Shown here: piece by piece, positions 43,723 to 54,591 of the stretch | How the letters are laid out: every line of letters starts with the position of its first letter | How positions within the stretch are numbered: position 1 is the first letter of the stretch | Source: Corynebacterium lizhenjunii | GTDB taxonomy: Bacteria > Actinomycetota > Actinomycetes > Mycobacteriales > Mycobacteriaceae | DNA length: 64,000 bases | Direction: 5' to 3' | Assembly: GCF_011038655.2 (NCBI RefSeq) | Contig: NZ_CP064954.1 | Span: 1,302,001 to 1,366,000, forward strand | Notes under the pieces: model-generated | What the model saw: the letters and a program-made list of their open reading frames with translations, nothing else | What the model was told of the DNA's origin: nothing | The model's database searches: none | Made by a program: the position numbers and the translations under genes

Positions 43723-43738
43723 TAGACCAAGCGGTCTA
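43723..43738. promoter_or_regulatory. McbR operator upstream of metK
   Basis: TAGAC-CAAGCG-GTCTA is an exact match to the McbR (TetR family) consensus TAGAC-N6-GTCTA described for C. glutamicum, where metK is an McbR target. It sits between coaBC and metK. Confidence 0.85.
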
Positions 43739-43750
43739 GTTAGGCAATAA

Positions 43751-45115
43751 CTAGTCTGTCTTGTCTGCACGCCGCTGGGCTATCTCCCGGTCAATAGCGC
43801 TGAGAATGTGCGCCGCCACCAGCAGCTTCGAGCCAGAAGGAACCTCTTGCGGCGTGCCGTGAGCACTGAGAATCCAGCCTGCGTTGTCTTCCTTGCCAAA
43901 GACTTGGCCCCCACTGACGTCATTGGCCATGAGCAAGTCCACACCCTTACGGGCAAACTTAACCTGGGCGTGTGCCAGGGCGCTGTGGGACTCATCCCCG
44001 GTCTCAGCAGCAAAGCCTACGATAACGGTAGCGGCTGCAAGCGCGCCCTCCGCGCGGCGTTGGGTCAGGCCCCGCAGAATATCCGGATTCTCCACCAGGT
44101 GGAGCACCGAGAGATCCGTGTCCGCTGCGCCTTTCTTCAGTTTGGATTGCGCCACGTTGGCTGGCCGGTAGTCTGCCACGGCGGCGGCCATGATGATGAC
44201 GTCGGCATCGCCAGCCTCTGCCTCCATTGCCTCCTGCAACTCCCGCGTGGAAGACACCCGCACAATCTGCGCCCCCGCCGGGGTGGGCAAGGCGTCCACG
44301 GCACCAGCTACCACAGTGACCTGAGCACCGCGCTGGGCGGCCATTTCTGCCAGCGCGAAGCCCTGTCGGCCCGAAGAACGATTGCCAATGAAGCGCACCG
44401 GGTCAATAGCCTCTTGCGTGCCCCCGGCGGAGACAACCACCTTCCGGCCCTGCCAGTCGTGAGTAAAATTCGCCCCGGCCATCGCCGCGCGGGCAAACTG
44501 CGCAATCTGTTCCGGCTCCAATAGCCGGCCTGGGCCGGTATCCTTACCGGTCAGGCGACCATGCGCGGGCTCTAGCACCACAATGCCGCGGCTGCGCAGC
44601 GTAGCCACATTGGCCTGGGTGGCTGGGTTGAGCCACATTTCGGTATGCATGGCCGGGGCCACAATCACGGGACAGGTGGCTACCAAAACGGTGGCCGTCA
44701 GCAAATCGTCTGCACGGCCTGCTGCCAAACGCGCAATCAGGTCCGCGGTGGCGGGGGCAATCACCACGGCATCAGCCTGCTGGCCCACCTGCACATGCCG
44801 CACCTCATCAACCGCATCAAAGACTGTGGTGGACACGGGGTTTCCCGACAAGGCCTCGAAGGTAGCTGCGCCAACAAAGCGCAGTGCAGACTCCGTGGGA
44901 ACTACGCGGACGTTATCACCATGCTCGGTGAAATTGCGCACCAAGTGACAGGCCTTGTATGCAGCGATGCCCCCGCCAACACCGACCACGATGTTGCTCG
45001 GCTGCGGCTGGGGCTTTGAAGGTTGGGGCGTTGAAGGCTGAGGCTTTGAACTTTGGGGCTTTGAAGGCTGGGAGTTGGAAAGCTGGGTGCTTGAAGAGGA
45101 ATCAGCAGAAGTCAC
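43751..45115 (-). CDS. coaBC: CoaBC: phosphopantothenoylcysteine decarboxylase/synthetase
   Basis: Two-domain coenzyme A enzyme. The N-terminal flavin decarboxylase shows [17 protein letters not shown] and PAMHTEMW; the C-terminal synthetase shows [21 protein letters not shown]. Starting at GTG 45115 it has 454 aa. TATTAT ends 7 nt upstream of this GTG, so the mRNA is probably leaderless. Residues 5-40 are a Ser/Pro/Gln repeat (SKPQ/STPQ units) unlike family members, which begin close to the GGGIAAYK core. Downstream gene is metK on the same strand. Confidence 0.94.
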   Translation of the reverse strand: MTSADSSSSTQLSNSQPSKPQSSKPQPSTPQPSKPQPQPSNIVVGVGGGIAAYKACHLVRNFTEHGDNVRVVPTESALRFVGAATFEALSGNPVSTTVFDAVDEVRHVQVGQQADAVVIAPATADLIARLAAGRADDLLTATVLVATCPVIVAPAMHTEMWLNPATQANVATLRSRGIVVLEPAHGRLTGKDTGPGRLLEPEQIAQFARAAMAGANFTHDWQGRKVVVSAGGTQEAIDPVRFIGNRSSGRQGFALAEMAAQRGAQVTVVAGAVDALPTPAGAQIVRVSSTRELQEAMEAEAGDADVIIMAAAVADYRPANVAQSKLKKGAADTDLSVLHLVENPDILRGLTQRRAEGALAAATVIVGFAAETGDESHSALAHAQVKFARKGVDLLMANDVSGGQVFGKEDNAGWILSAHGTPQEVPSGSKLLVAAHILSAIDREIAQRRADKTD

Positions 45116-45122
45116 GCCCTCG

Positions 45123-45128
45123 ATAATA
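45123..45128 (-). promoter_or_regulatory. -10 box of coaBC (leaderless promoter)
   Basis: TATTAT on the minus strand followed by 7 nt and the GTG of coaBC; TTGCTG (45135-45140) lies close upstream but is too near for a -35. Confidence 0.5.
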
Positions 45129-45160
45129 CGGGACAGCAAACGCCGGACCGACAATACGAG

Positions 45161-45193
45161 ACAACCCCGCACCCAAAACGGATGCGGGGTTGT
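45161..45193. terminator. Hairpin downstream of rpoZ
   Basis: ACAACCCCGCA and TGCGGGGTTGT form a perfect 11-bp stem with an 11-nt loop in the 92 bp between rpoZ and coaBC. No long U-tract follows, but strength and position suggest an rpoZ terminator ahead of the coaBC promoter. Confidence 0.65.
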
Positions 45194-45207
45194 GTGAATG
45201 CGGGGGT

Positions 45208-45507
45208 CTACTTGCCTTCCTCGTGGTCAAGCAGACCAGCCTGGATTTCGCGCAGGGCGATAGACAGCGGCTTCTCCCCGGCCTCTGGAGTCACCAGCGG
45301 GCCAACGAACTCGAAGACGCCCTCGTCCTGCTCCTGGTAGTAGCTGTTGATCTGGCGTGCGCGCTTGGCGGCAAAGATCACCAGGGCGTACTTAGAAGAG
45401 ACCTTCTCAAGCAGCTCATCGATGGGCGGAGCGGTAATGCCTACCGGCGGATCAAAAACCGGTTCCACCTTCAGCTCTGGATTTGCGGTCACGTTAGTCA
45501 CATGCAC
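45208..45507 (-). CDS. rpoZ: RNA polymerase omega subunit
   Basis: Small RNA polymerase subunit that assists beta' folding. [30 protein letters not shown] carries the omega signature around residues 24-53. 99 aa from ATG 45507; a GTG two codons later (45501) has better spacing to AAGG. The gene follows gmk by 73 bp, the usual gmk-rpoZ-coaBC order. Confidence 0.94.
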   Translation of the reverse strand: MHVTNVTANPELKVEPVFDPPVGITAPPIDELLEKVSSKYALVIFAAKRARQINSYYQEQDEGVFEFVGPLVTPEAGEKPLSIALREIQAGLLDHEEGK

Positions 45508-45580
45508 CTTTTCGTTGATGTTGAATAGATTCTTCTCAAGGACGCCACAGCCCTACAAGGCCATTAGCCCTGCCGGAGCG

Positions 45581-46150
45581 TTAGCCCCGGAGGATGGCGC
45601 TGATGGCGGCCACGGCGGCGTCTAGGTCCTCGTTGACCACCACGGTGTCAAACTCATCTTGCGACGCGAGCTCGTGACGGGCAGTCTCTAGCCGACGCTC
45701 AATGACCTCCGGGCTTTCCGTCCCGCGTCCCGTCAGGCGCTCCACGAGCACCTCCCATGACGGCGGAGCCAGGAAAACCGTGTGCGCTTCCGGCAAGGCT
45801 TGCTTAACGTTGCGGGCGCCCACCAAGTCCACCTCGATAAGGACCGGACGACCCGCAGCCGCAGCATCCGCCACCGGCTGGGCCGGAGTACCGGAGCGCT
45901 GCAAGCCGCCGTGAATATCTGCCCATTCCAGCATTCGGCCACCATCAATGCTGGCCTGGAACTCCTCCGGAGAAACGAAGAAGTAATCCACGCCGTCTTT
46001 TTCACCCGGACGCGGAGCCCGCGTGGTCATGGAAACACTGAAGTACAGCTGGTCTACATCCTCACGCAAGCGGGAGACTACAGAGGACTTTCCTACACCG
46101 GCAGGGCCTGCCAAAACAACAAGCTGACCGGGAGTGATGGCGCCTGACAT
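45581..46150 (-). CDS. gmk: Guanylate kinase
   Basis: Phosphorylates GMP to GDP. P-loop [15 protein letters not shown] (about 15-29), [20 protein letters not shown] (GMP binding, about 43-62) and [12 protein letters not shown] are intact. The ATG at 46150 is used; the longer frame overlaps mihF in another frame. 189 aa. Starts 10 bp after the mihF stop. Confidence 0.95.
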   Translation of the reverse strand: MSGAITPGQLVVLAGPAGVGKSSVVSRLREDVDQLYFSVSMTTRAPRPGEKDGVDYFFVSPEEFQASIDGGRMLEWADIHGGLQRSGTPAQPVADAAAAGRPVLIEVDLVGARNVKQALPEAHTVFLAPPSWEVLVERLTGRGTESPEVIERRLETARHELASQDEFDTVVVNEDLDAAVAAISAILRG

Positions 46151-46160
46151 GCCGCGCGCT

Positions 46161-46481
46161 TTAGGCGTCGAAGCCGAAGCGCTCCAGCAGAGCGCGACGC
46201 TGGCGGTCACCCAGGCCACGCAGGCGGCGGGTGGAGGCAATGTCCAGATCGTCCATAATCTCCTTAGCCTTGACCTTGCCCACCTTCGGCAGAGCCTCCA
46301 GAAGTGCAGAGACCTTGGTCTTGCCGATGATCTCATCGGTCTCAGCCTTAGCCAGAACTTCCTTGAGGTCGGTCTCGCCGCGCTTCAGCGCGGCCTTGAG
46401 CTCTGCACGTGCCTTGCGAGCCTCAGCAGCCTTTGCCAGGGCTTCCTTGCGCTGCTCGTCGGTCAACTTGGGAAGTGCCAC
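46161..46481 (-). CDS. mihF: Actinobacterial integration host factor (mIHF)
   Basis: Nucleoid-associated DNA-binding protein specific to Actinobacteria, unrelated to the proteobacterial IHF heterodimer. A long basic N-terminal helix ([20 protein letters not shown]) precedes a helix-two-turn-helix domain ([18 protein letters not shown]) ending in [20 protein letters not shown] at 46481 has GGAGG 8 nt upstream and gives 106 aa, the family size. It heads the mihF-gmk group; its leader of about 100 nt contains a long stem-loop. Confidence 0.94.
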   Translation of the reverse strand: MALPKLTDEQRKEALAKAAEARKARAELKAALKRGETDLKEVLAKAETDEIIGKTKVSALLEALPKVGKVKAKEIMDDLDIASTRRLRGLGDRQRRALLERFGFDA

Positions 46482-46543
46482 GTCGGTTTCCTCCGAAATA
46501 GTTAGTAGTTTGTGGTTAAAGTGCACGGTTTACGCGCCATTCT

Positions 46544-46578
46544 CCAAGCCCAGGGGTAATTACACCCCTGTCGCTTGG
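46544..46578 (-). promoter_or_regulatory. Stem-loop in the mihF 5' leader
   Basis: CCAAGC-c-CAGGGGT, loop aattac, ACCCCTG-tc-GCTTGG: 13 base pairs with a small internal loop, 63 nt before the mihF start. It starts about 7 nt after the predicted transcription start. It could instead be a terminator for upstream pyrF, but lacks a U-tract. Confidence 0.5.
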
Positions 46579-46591
46579 CAGACTGCTGGCA

Positions 46592-46597
46592 ATCCTA
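46592..46597 (-). promoter_or_regulatory. Candidate extended -10 box of mihF
   Basis: TGC-TAGGAT on the minus strand, an extended -10 element; the same GTGCTAGGAT string occurs in the pyrR promoter region. Confidence 0.45.
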
Positions 46598-46735
46598 GCA
46601 CTCGTAGAATAATGACGCCGAAGTCCACGCCGAAATAATTGTTTATTTCAGCACGTCATCGCGTTGCAGTTCATAAAATACCAGCTGAGAAGGACAATCC
46701 TAAATCACCACCCCTCAGCCGGTTAAAACCAGCGC

Positions 46736-47584
46736 CTAGCTGCCAAATTCCTCCGCTTGCGCACGGACTGCATCCCGCAAAGCCTGCACGTCAGGGCCCT
46801 GCGAAAGAATGGAGCGCGAGACGTTGGCAAAGCCCAGCTCGGGGGCATGTGCCGTAATTCTTTTCACATCGGCCGCGCTCGCACCTTGGGCGCCCACACC
46901 AGGCAGTAACACCGGACCGTTCAGCTGCTCTAGCTGCGGCGGCTCCGCCACCGTAGCGCCAACCACCACGCCCACGTTGCCAGGCTGGGGCGCGTGGACG
47001 GCATTGCGCTGCGCACACTCGTCGACCACCGCCTGGCATACTAAGCGGCCATCTGCTCCACGGCTGAACTGCACCTCGCGGGCCTCGGGATTTGAGGTTG
47101 CCGCCAGCACAAACACGCCGGCCTGGTGGGCTTGCGCCTGCGCAAAGACAGCATCCAAGGCACCAACCCCGAGGTATGGGGAGACGGTGACAGCGTCCGC
47201 ACATAGCGTAGACGCGGGATCTAGCCACGCAGTGGCATAACCGGCCATGGTGGAGCCAATGTCCCCACGCTTGGCATCCGCCAGCGTCAAACACCCAGCG
47301 TCCCGCAAGTCTGCTAAAGCCCGCTCCAACACCGCAAAACCGCGGGAACCAAAGCGTTCAAAGAATGCCACCTGGGGCTTAACCAGCGCTGCGTCCTGCG
47401 CGAAAGCCTCCACGCAGATCGCCGTGAAGCGCTCTAGGCCGGTAACATCGTCGCCCAAGCCCCAGGCCTTGAGTAGGTGGGCATGCGGGTCGATGCCCAC
47501 GCACAGCCGACCGCGCTGCCGCCCGGCGTTCGCCAAGCGCTGCCCAAAGGTGGGCAGGCCAACTGCACTACTTTTGGGGGCCAT
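46736..47584 (-). CDS. pyrF: Orotidine 5'-phosphate decarboxylase (type 2)
   Basis: Last step of de novo UMP synthesis. [16 protein letters not shown] near residue 28 and the catalytic [15 protein letters not shown] (about 100) are those of the mycobacterial-type (type 2) enzyme. 282 aa. The ATG overlaps the end of carB by 17 nt with AGGAG inside carB, so translation is coupled. It is the final gene of the pyr operon. Confidence 0.95.
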   Translation of the reverse strand: MAPKSSAVGLPTFGQRLANAGRQRGRLCVGIDPHAHLLKAWGLGDDVTGLERFTAICVEAFAQDAALVKPQVAFFERFGSRGFAVLERALADLRDAGCLTLADAKRGDIGSTMAGYATAWLDPASTLCADAVTVSPYLGVGALDAVFAQAQAHQAGVFVLAATSNPEAREVQFSRGADGRLVCQAVVDECAQRNAVHAPQPGNVGVVVGATVAEPPQLEQLNGPVLLPGVGAQGASAADVKRITAHAPELGFANVSRSILSQGPDVQALRDAVRAQAEEFGS

Positions 47585-50500
47585 GTTCCAGCTCCTGAAG
47601 TGCGCGCACGCTCAGCTCACCGGCAATCTGTGCCTCAATGCCCTGGACCGCCGCGGTAACACCCTGCACGGTGGTCACCGCAGGGATCTCCGCCGTCACG
47701 GCTGCCGCGCGGATGTCATAACCATCGCTGCGAGAACCTGAAGACCCAGCCGGGGTGTTAAGAATGATGTCAATCTTGCCGCCGAGGATTTGATCCACAA
47801 TCGACTCCTGGCCCTCTTTGGCCTCAGACACCTTGAGGGCCACCTCGCAGTCCACGCCATTGCGGCGCAGCATCTGCGCGGTGCCAGCGGTGGCCACAAT
47901 CTTGAAGCCCATGGTGGCCAAACGCTGGATGGGAAGAATCAGCGCTCGTTTATCATGGTTGGCTACGGAGACAAACACGGTGCCTTCCGTGGGGAAGGCG
48001 CCAAAGGCGGCGGCCTCTGCCTTCGAGTAGGCCGCACCAAAGTTGCTGGCCAGCCCCATGACTTCACCAGTGGACTTCATCTCCGGAGAGAGTAGCGTAT
48101 CTAGCAGCGAACCATCGGGGCGCCGGAAGCGGTTAAACGGCAGCACGGCCTCCTTGACCGCAATGGGGTGCTCCAGCGGCAGGGAGCCACCGTCATAGTC
48201 ATCCGGCAGCATACCCTCCGCAACCAGCTCCTTGATAGATGCACCTAGCATCACGCGAGCTGCCGCCTTCGCCAACGGCACCCCAGTGGCCTTGGAGACA
48301 AAGGGCACGGTGCGAGAGGCGCGCGGGTTGGCCTCGATGACGTAGAGCGTGTCATCCTTCAGCGCATACTGCACGTTCATCAAGCCGCGCACGCCGATGC
48401 CCTCTGCCAGCTTGCGGGTAGACTCCCGGACTTTCTCAATGTCTTGCGGACCCAGCGTCATCGGCGGCAGGGCGCACGCCGAGTCACCGGAGTGGATACC
48501 GGCCTCCTCGATGTGCTCCATCACGCCAGCCAGGTAGACGTCCTCCCCATCGCACAGTGCATCCACGTCAATTTCGATGGCCGAGTCCAAGAAGCGGTCC
48601 ACCAACACCGGATGGTCTGGAGACAGCTCAGTGGCGCGCTCGATGTAGTCCTCGAGTGCGGGCTCATCGTAGACGATCTCCATGCCACGCCCACCCAACA
48701 CATACGAAGGACGCACCAACACCGGGTAGCCGATAGACTGGGCGACCTCGCGGGCCTCTGCAAAGCTGGTGGCCGTACCAAATGCGGGAGCCGGAAGTTG
48801 GGCGGAGCCCAGGACCTTGCCAAACTCGCCGCGGTCTTCTGCCAAGTTAATGGCATCTGCGGTAGTACCCACCACCGGAACTCCGGCCTCCGTGAGCTTT
48901 TCTGCCAATCCCAGCGGCGTTTGGCCACCCAACTGGACCACAACTCCAGCCACCGTGCCGGATTGGGATTCCGCGTGGTAGACCTCCATGACGTCTTCAA
49001 AAGTCAGCGGCTCAAAGTAGAGGCGATCAGCGGTGTCATAGTCCGTAGAGACCGTCTCCGGGTTGCAGTTGACCATGACGGTTTCATATCCCACCCGGGA
49101 AAGCTCCAGCGCAGCGTGTACACAGGAGTAATCAAACTCAATGCCCTGGCCAATGCGGTTGGGGCCAGAGCCCAAGATAATGACTTTGTCCCTCTCCCGT
49201 TGCGGGGCAACCTCAGACTCCGCATCCGGATCCAGCTCATAAGCCGAATAGTGGTACGGGGTCTGGGCCTCGAACTCGCCAGCACAGGTATCCACCGTTT
49301 TAAATACCGGGCGGATTCCCAGGGACCAACGCAGGCGGCGTACCCCGTCCTCCCCCGCAAGCTCAGGACGCAGGGCGGCAATCTGGGCATCGGAAAGCCC
49401 CAGGTACTTTGCCTCGCGCAGGAGGGCCTCATCAAGGACTGGGGCGGCAACCAAACGCTCACGGAAAGCAACCAAGGCCTCGACCTCGGCCAAGAACCAG
49501 GGGTCAATCTTGGAGTGCTCGTAGACCTCCTCCACGCTCGCACCCAGACGCAAAGCTAACTCAACGTCATACATGCGGCCTTCGGTGGGGCGCTCCAGGT
49601 CCGCCAGCACCGCAGCCACGTCACCGGCGCGCTCTCCAGCGAAGTAGTCGTCCGGGCGCGTCCAGAACCCAGTCTGCTTGGTCTCCAAAGACCGCATGAC
49701 CTTGTTCAGGCCTGCAATGTAATTGCGCCCAATACCCATGGCCTCGCCCACGGACTTCATGGTGGTGGTCAGCGTGTCATCCGAACCCGGAAACTTCTCA
49801 AACGCAAAGCGCGGCGCCTTAACAATGACGTAGTCCAGAGTCGGCTCAAACGCGGCCGGGGTCACCCCGGTGATATCGTTGCGGACCTCATCCAAGGTGT
49901 AGCCAATGGCCAGCTTGGCAGCCAGCTTAGCAATGGGGAAACCGGTGGCCTTGGAGGCCAGTGCAGAAGAACGCGAAACACGCGGGTTCATCTCAATGAC
50001 GATAATTCGGCCATCATCCGGATTCACAGCGAACTGGATATTGCAGCCGCCGGTGTCCACGCCGACCTCGCGGATAATCGCAATACCCAGGTCCCGCAGA
50101 CGCTGGAACTCCCGGTCCGTTAAGGTCAAAGCCGGTGCCACCGTCACGGAGTCGCCCGTGTGCACGCCCAAGGCGTCGACGTTTTCAATGGAGGCAATGA
50201 CCACCACATTGTCATCACCGTCGCGCATGAGCTCGAGTTCGAATTCCTTCCACCCCAGGATGGATTCCTCGATGAGCACATTGGCCTCCGGGCTCGCTGC
50301 CAAACCGCCGCCGGCGATGCGCTCCAGGTCCTCTTCATTAAAGGCCAGACCCGAGCCCAAGCCGCCCATGGTGAAGGAAGGCCGTACCACTACCGGCAGC
50401 CCAAGCTCGGCTACCGTTTCGCGGACTTCCTCCATGCTGTAGCACACCGCGGAGCGGGCAGACTCGCCGCCCACCTTCTCTACAATGTCCTTGAACTTCT

Positions 50501-50903
50501 GGCGGTCCTCACCGCGCTCGATAGCGTCAATATCAGCACCGATGAGCTCGATGTTGTACTTATCCAAAATGCCCGCCCGGTCCAAGGCGATGGCAGCGTT
50601 AAGCGCCGTTTGGCCGCCCAGGGTGGCCAGCACTGCGTCGATGGGGTGGCCTTCTGCAATCTCCTTCTGGAAGATCTTTTCAATGAACTCTGGCTCGATG
50701 GGCTCCACATAGGTGTGGTCTGCGAATTCGGGGTCCGTCATGATGGTTGCCGGGTTGGAGTTCACCAACGTCACCCGCAGACCCTCCGCCTTGAGCACGC
50801 GGCAAGCCTGGGTTCCGGAGTAATCAAACTCGCAGGCCTGGCCGATAACAATGGGTCCGGAACCGATAACCAGTACGTGATTTATGTCGTTGCGCTTTGG
50901 CAT
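47568..50903 (-). CDS. carB: Carbamoyl-phosphate synthase large chain
   Basis: Makes carbamoyl phosphate from bicarbonate, ammonia and two ATP for pyrimidines and arginine. Duplicated ATP-grasp halves are visible: [20 protein letters not shown] at the N-terminus and [20 protein letters not shown] near residue 575, with [19 protein letters not shown] and [19 protein letters not shown]. The C-terminal MGS-like allosteric domain follows (about 960-1111). 1111 aa. Preceded by carA with a perfect hairpin between them. Confidence 0.97.
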   Translation of the reverse strand: MPKRNDINHVLVIGSGPIVIGQACEFDYSGTQACRVLKAEGLRVTLVNSNPATIMTDPEFADHTYVEPIEPEFIEKIFQKEIAEGHPIDAVLATLGGQTALNAAIALDRAGILDKYNIELIGADIDAIERGEDRQKFKDIVEKVGGESARSAVCYSMEEVRETVAELGLPVVVRPSFTMGGLGSGLAFNEEDLERIAGGGLAASPEANVLIEESILGWKEFELELMRDGDDNVVVIASIENVDALGVHTGDSVTVAPALTLTDREFQRLRDLGIAIIREVGVDTGGCNIQFAVNPDDGRIIVIEMNPRVSRSSALASKATGFPIAKLAAKLAIGYTLDEVRNDITGVTPAAFEPTLDYVIVKAPRFAFEKFPGSDDTLTTTMKSVGEAMGIGRNYIAGLNKVMRSLETKQTGFWTRPDDYFAGERAGDVAAVLADLERPTEGRMYDVELALRLGASVEEVYEHSKIDPWFLAEVEALVAFRERLVAAPVLDEALLREAKYLGLSDAQIAALRPELAGEDGVRRLRWSLGIRPVFKTVDTCAGEFEAQTPYHYSAYELDPDAESEVAPQRERDKVIILGSGPNRIGQGIEFDYSCVHAALELSRVGYETVMVNCNPETVSTDYDTADRLYFEPLTFEDVMEVYHAESQSGTVAGVVVQLGGQTPLGLAEKLTEAGVPVVGTTADAINLAEDRGEFGKVLGSAQLPAPAFGTATSFAEAREVAQSIGYPVLVRPSYVLGGRGMEIVYDEPALEDYIERATELSPDHPVLVDRFLDSAIEIDVDALCDGEDVYLAGVMEHIEEAGIHSGDSACALPPMTLGPQDIEKVRESTRKLAEGIGVRGLMNVQYALKDDTLYVIEANPRASRTVPFVSKATGVPLAKAAARVMLGASIKELVAEGMLPDDYDGGSLPLEHPIAVKEAVLPFNRFRRPDGSLLDTLLSPEMKSTGEVMGLASNFGAAYSKAEAAAFGAFPTEGTVFVSVANHDKRALILPIQRLATMGFKIVATAGTAQMLRRNGVDCEVALKVSEAKEGQESIVDQILGGKIDIILNTPAGSSGSRSDGYDIRAAAVTAEIPAVTTVQGVTAAVQGIEAQIAGELSVRALQELEHGPQK

Positions 50904-50958
50904 TGTCCTTATTTCCTTTGGTGTTTCAGTGAAGTCTCTTTAGCTCGCTGCGTTTAAC

Positions 50959-50981
50959 CATCGGTGCCTCAGGCACCGATG
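50959..50981. repeat. Perfect hairpin between carA and carB
   Basis: CATCGGTGCC, TCA, GGCACCGATG: a perfect 10-bp stem with a triloop in the 82-bp carA-carB spacer, directly after carA. Both genes are needed in equal amounts, so a full terminator is unlikely; mRNA stabilisation or partial attenuation is more plausible. Confidence 0.6.
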
Positions 50982-50985
50982 CCGC

Positions 50986-52164
50986 CTAAGCACCGGCGCG
51001 CTGCGGGGAATGAGACTCCATCAGTTCCACAAACTGGTCGAAGAGCGGGTTGGCGTCATGAGGTCCAGCGGCAGATTCCGGGTGGTACTGCACGGAGTAG
51101 GCCAGGCCGTTGCGAAGGGCAACGCCCTCTACCACATCATCGTTGAGACAAGTGTGGGTGACTACTGCCGGGCCGAAGTCCGTGGCAAATTCCGCACCGC
51201 CAGCCGGGCCGTCGCCTGCCGGGTTTTCCAGCGCGAAGCCGTGATTTTGGGCGGTGATATCAATCTTGCCGGTCAGGTGGTTCTTTACCGGAACATTGAT
51301 GCCGCGGTGGCCGAACTTCAACTTATAGGTCCCCAGACCTAGTGCGCGGCCGAGGATCTGGTTGCCAAAGCAGATCCCGAAGAAGGGAATCTTGGCCGCC
51401 AGGACTTCACGGGTGACCTCCACCATGGCGTCTGCCGTAGCCGGGTCCCCGGGGCCGTTGGAGATGAACACACCGTCCGGGTTGTACTGGGCAATCTGAG
51501 CAAAAGGAGTATTGGCCGGGACCACAATGGTCTCAATCCCGCGGGCGGCAAAGTTGCCGGGGGTTGCGGTCTTGACCCCCATGTCGTAGGCGACCACCGT
51601 GTACTTCTTCTCCCCCTGCGCAGGCACGGTGTAGACCTCACCGGTAGAGACCTGGCTGGCCAGATCTGCGCCCGCCATGGCATCTTGGCCCTTGACCTGT
51701 TCAAGGAGTTCCTCTACCGGACGCGAAGCCTCCGGCCCGGAGAAAATGCCAGCCGCTATGGAGCCGTAGTTGCGCAGGTGACGCACCAGGGAACGGGTGT
51801 CGATCCCGCGGATGCCGACGATGCCCTGTTTCTCCATCTCTGCAGGCAAGCTGCGGGCCGCGCGCCAATTAGACACCCGATGGCTCAGGTCGCGGATAAC
51901 CAGGCCGGCTACCCAGATGCGGTCGCCACGGGACTCATTGTCCTCATCATTCCAGCCGGTGTTACCCACGTGTGGGGCGGCCGCTACCACAATCTGGCGG
52001 TGGTAGGAAGGATCCGTCATGGTCTCCTGATAGCCCGTCATACCGGTGCTGAATACGGCTTCGCCGAGGCTGACCCCGGTGGCGCCGAAGCCAAAGCCGC
52101 GGAAGGTGCGGCCATCGGCAAGCACCAACACGGCAGGGGTGGGCGCGGTGTTTTCGAAAGTCAT
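50986..52164 (-). CDS. carA: Carbamoyl-phosphate synthase small chain
   Basis: Glutaminase subunit feeding ammonia to CarB. Class I amidotransferase triad: the nucleophile in FGICFGNQILG (about 270), and the His/Glu pair in VQYHPESAAGPHD (about 365). The N-terminal TGMTGYQETMTDPSY domain is typical. The second of two adjacent ATGs (52164) has the better spacing to AAGGA; the first is 52167. 392 aa. 31 bp after pyrC. Confidence 0.96.
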   Translation of the reverse strand: MTFENTAPTPAVLVLADGRTFRGFGFGATGVSLGEAVFSTGMTGYQETMTDPSYHRQIVVAAAPHVGNTGWNDEDNESRGDRIWVAGLVIRDLSHRVSNWRAARSLPAEMEKQGIVGIRGIDTRSLVRHLRNYGSIAAGIFSGPEASRPVEELLEQVKGQDAMAGADLASQVSTGEVYTVPAQGEKKYTVVAYDMGVKTATPGNFAARGIETIVVPANTPFAQIAQYNPDGVFISNGPGDPATADAMVEVTREVLAAKIPFFGICFGNQILGRALGLGTYKLKFGHRGINVPVKNHLTGKIDITAQNHGFALENPAGDGPAGGAEFATDFGPAVVTHTCLNDDVVEGVALRNGLAYSVQYHPESAAGPHDANPLFDQFVELMESHSPQRAGA

Positions 52165-52195
52165 CATTGATTCCTTATTTTTGGATTCTCGGTTC

Positions 52196-53560
52196 TTAGT
52201 GCGCAGCAGCTGCGGGCACGCGGCCACCGGCAGCGTCGCGGTCATAGGTCACGTGCCCACGCAGCACGGTCAGGGCGACCTGCGTGTGGAACTCCTCACC
52301 GGCATAGGGGTTATTCTCCGACTTGGATGCCAACTGGGCGTTATCGGACGTCCAGGAGCTTTGGGGGTCCACGATGGTGAGGTTGGCGGGCTCGCCCACC
52401 GCAATCGGGCGGCCATGGTCTGGCAGGCGGGTGATTTCTGCGGGCTTTTCACTCATCACTCGGGCCACAAAACGCCAGTCCGCCAGGCCGGACTCCACAA
52501 AGATGCGGGCCACAATCGCCAGGGAAGACTCCAGGCCCAGCATTCCCGGCTTCGCGTGTTCAAATTCCACGCACTTGTCTTCACTGCCATGCGGGGCGTG
52601 GTCGGTGGCCACGCAGTCGATGGTGCCATCAAGCAGGGCCTCACGCAGTGCAGCAACGTCGTGGCTCTCCCTCAGCGGTGGATTCACACGATACAAGCCG
52701 TCATAAGTTTCCAGCTTGCTATCAGTCAGCAACAGGTGATGCGGGGTGACCTCGGCGGTCAGCGGAATCCCCTGGGTCTTAGCCCACTTGAGCAGCTCGA
52801 CCGTTCCCGTGGTGGAAGCGTGACAGATGTGCACGCGGTTGCCATAATCACGCGCCAAGAGGGCATCACGGGCCACAATGGACTCTTCCGCCACGCGCGG
52901 CCAACCCCGCAGGCCCAACCGGGCGGCGGTTTGGCCCTCATGGGCACTCGCGCCCTCAGTCATACGGTGGTCCTCAGCGTGCTGTGCCAGCAAGACATCC
53001 AAGCCCTTGGCGTACTCCAAGGCGCGACGCATCAGCTGCGGGTCAGTGACGCACTTTCCGTCATCAGAAAACATGCGCACCTTGGCATCACTATTGCGCA
53101 GCATGCCAAATTCCGTCAGGGTCTTGCCCTCCAGGCCCTTAGTAATCGAGCCCACCGGGTGCACATCGCACAGGCCCACCTTCTGGCCCTTAGCCCACAC
53201 AGATTCTGCGATGATGGGCTGGTCCAGTACCGGCGCGGTATTGGCCATGGTAAACACCGCGGTAAACCCGCCCTTGGCGGCGGCCTGCGATCCAGTCTCA
53301 ATGGTCTCCGTGTCCTCTCGGCCCGGCTCACGCAAGTGGACGTGCATGTCCACCAGGCCCGGCAGCAGCACCCGCGAGTGGCCCTCAATCACCGTGGCCG
53401 TAGGATCAACGTCCTCCGGGACGGGACCAATGTGGGTAATCACCCCATCAGTAATGGTGACGCTAGTGTCCTCGCCCTCCCCATAAGGGCGAACGTTGTG
53501 CAGCACAATGGTGCCTGCAGCGGCGGGAGCCTGGGCGCCGGTGGCGGGGTAGTTAGTCAT
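52196..53560 (-). CDS. pyrC: Dihydroorotase
   Basis: Zinc amidohydrolase cyclising carbamoyl aspartate to dihydroorotate. [17 protein letters not shown] (about 60-77) carries the HxH metal ligands; ATDHAPH near residue 310 carries the catalytic Asp. The ATG at 53560 has AAAGG 7 nt upstream, and the six-codon longer frame is rejected. 454 aa, type I class. 65 bp after pyrB. Confidence 0.96.
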   Translation of the reverse strand: MTNYPATGAQAPAAAGTIVLHNVRPYGEGEDTSVTITDGVITHIGPVPEDVDPTATVIEGHSRVLLPGLVDMHVHLREPGREDTETIETGSQAAAKGGFTAVFTMANTAPVLDQPIIAESVWAKGQKVGLCDVHPVGSITKGLEGKTLTEFGMLRNSDAKVRMFSDDGKCVTDPQLMRRALEYAKGLDVLLAQHAEDHRMTEGASAHEGQTAARLGLRGWPRVAEESIVARDALLARDYGNRVHICHASTTGTVELLKWAKTQGIPLTAEVTPHHLLLTDSKLETYDGLYRVNPPLRESHDVAALREALLDGTIDCVATDHAPHGSEDKCVEFEHAKPGMLGLESSLAIVARIFVESGLADWRFVARVMSEKPAEITRLPDHGRPIAVGEPANLTIVDPQSSWTSDNAQLASKSENNPYAGEEFHTQVALTVLRGHVTYDRDAAGGRVPAAAAH

Positions 53561-53625
53561 GTAGGTGCCTTTCCTCAATCCGAAAGTATCTCTCAGGGTG
53601 CGACATGCAGCTAGCCTCCATGTGG

Positions 53626-54579
53626 CTAGATACCAGCGCCTTCTCCGTGCGCCAACAGGCTAAAGAGCACGGCCATTCGCAAGTGCACGCCGTTATTAAC
53701 CTGGTCCAGCACCACAGCATTGTCATAGTCAGCCACTGCGTAGTTGATCTCCATGCCGCGCAGCATGGGCCCCGGGTGCATGATGATGGCATCTTTAGGC
53801 AAGCGGGCAGCGCGCTCCTTGGACAAGCCGTACAAGGCGGCGTATTCCCGGTGCGAGGGGAAGAACCCGCCGTTCATGCGCTCCTGTTGCACGCGCAGCA
53901 TCATCACCACGGAGGCATCGGCAAGCTCTGCATCAAAGTCATAGGAAACCTTGACCGGCCACTGCTCCACCCCGACTGGCAGCAAGGTTGGCGGTGCCAC
54001 CAAAGTTACCTCCGCGCCCAGAGCATGCAGCAGGTCCACATTGGAACGCACCACACGCGAATGCAGGCAATCTCCCACAATCTTGACCTTCAGGCCCGCA
54101 AAGTTTCCGCCACTAATCCCCAAGCGCATGCGCATGGTGGTCGCGTCCAGCAGTGCCTGGGTGGGGTGCTGGTGGGAGCCGTCCCCGGCATTGATCACGC
54201 TCGGGCCCTGCCCGTCCGGGGCCACCCACTGCGCCAGCTGCTTCGCGGCGCCCGAAGATGGGTGGCGAATAATGATCGCATCAGTACCGATAGCCTTCAG
54301 CGTCAAGCCGGTGTCCTTGAGCGACTCGCCCTTCTTCACCGAAGAGGACGACGCAGAGATGTTGATTACATCCGCGGACATCCACTTACCGGCCGTCTCA
54401 AAAGAAGACCGCGTGCGGGTGGAGTTCTCATAGAACAGGGTATAAATCGTCCGACCGCGCAGGGTAGGCAGCTTCTTGGAATCCCGGCCGCTTAAGGCCT
54501 CGCGGAAACGGTCGGCCTCATCCAGCAGGCCCACAATCTCCGCCGGGGACAAATCTGCAATATCAATCAAATGCTTCAT
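53626..54579 (-). CDS. pyrB: Aspartate carbamoyltransferase catalytic chain
   Basis: Joins carbamoyl phosphate and aspartate. The carbamoyl phosphate motif [12 protein letters not shown] (about 50-61) and [12 protein letters not shown] (about 133) are intact. ATG 54579 ([16 protein letters not shown]) fits the family; a GTG at 54591 directly after the pyrR stop has a ribosome binding site and may be used instead. 317 aa. No regulatory chain (pyrI) is seen. Confidence 0.96.
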   Translation of the reverse strand: MKHLIDIADLSPAEIVGLLDEADRFREALSGRDSKKLPTLRGRTIYTLFYENSTRTRSSFETAGKWMSADVINISASSSSVKKGESLKDTGLTLKAIGTDAIIIRHPSSGAAKQLAQWVAPDGQGPSVINAGDGSHQHPTQALLDATTMRMRLGISGGNFAGLKVKIVGDCLHSRVVRSNVDLLHALGAEVTLVAPPTLLPVGVEQWPVKVSYDFDAELADASVVMMLRVQQERMNGGFFPSHREYAALYGLSKERAARLPKDAIIMHPGPMLRGMEINYAVADYDNAVVLDQVNNGVHLRMAVLFSLLAHGEGAGI

Positions 54580-54591
54580 GGTGTTAACCAC

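Noticed and set aside
48444..49559. 371-codon plus-strand frame opposite carB
   Set aside because: Antisense to carB; no family resemblance.
52046..53614. 522-codon plus-strand frame opposite carA/pyrC
   Set aside because: Shadow of conserved genes; sequence shows no domain and is rich in His, Gln and Arg.
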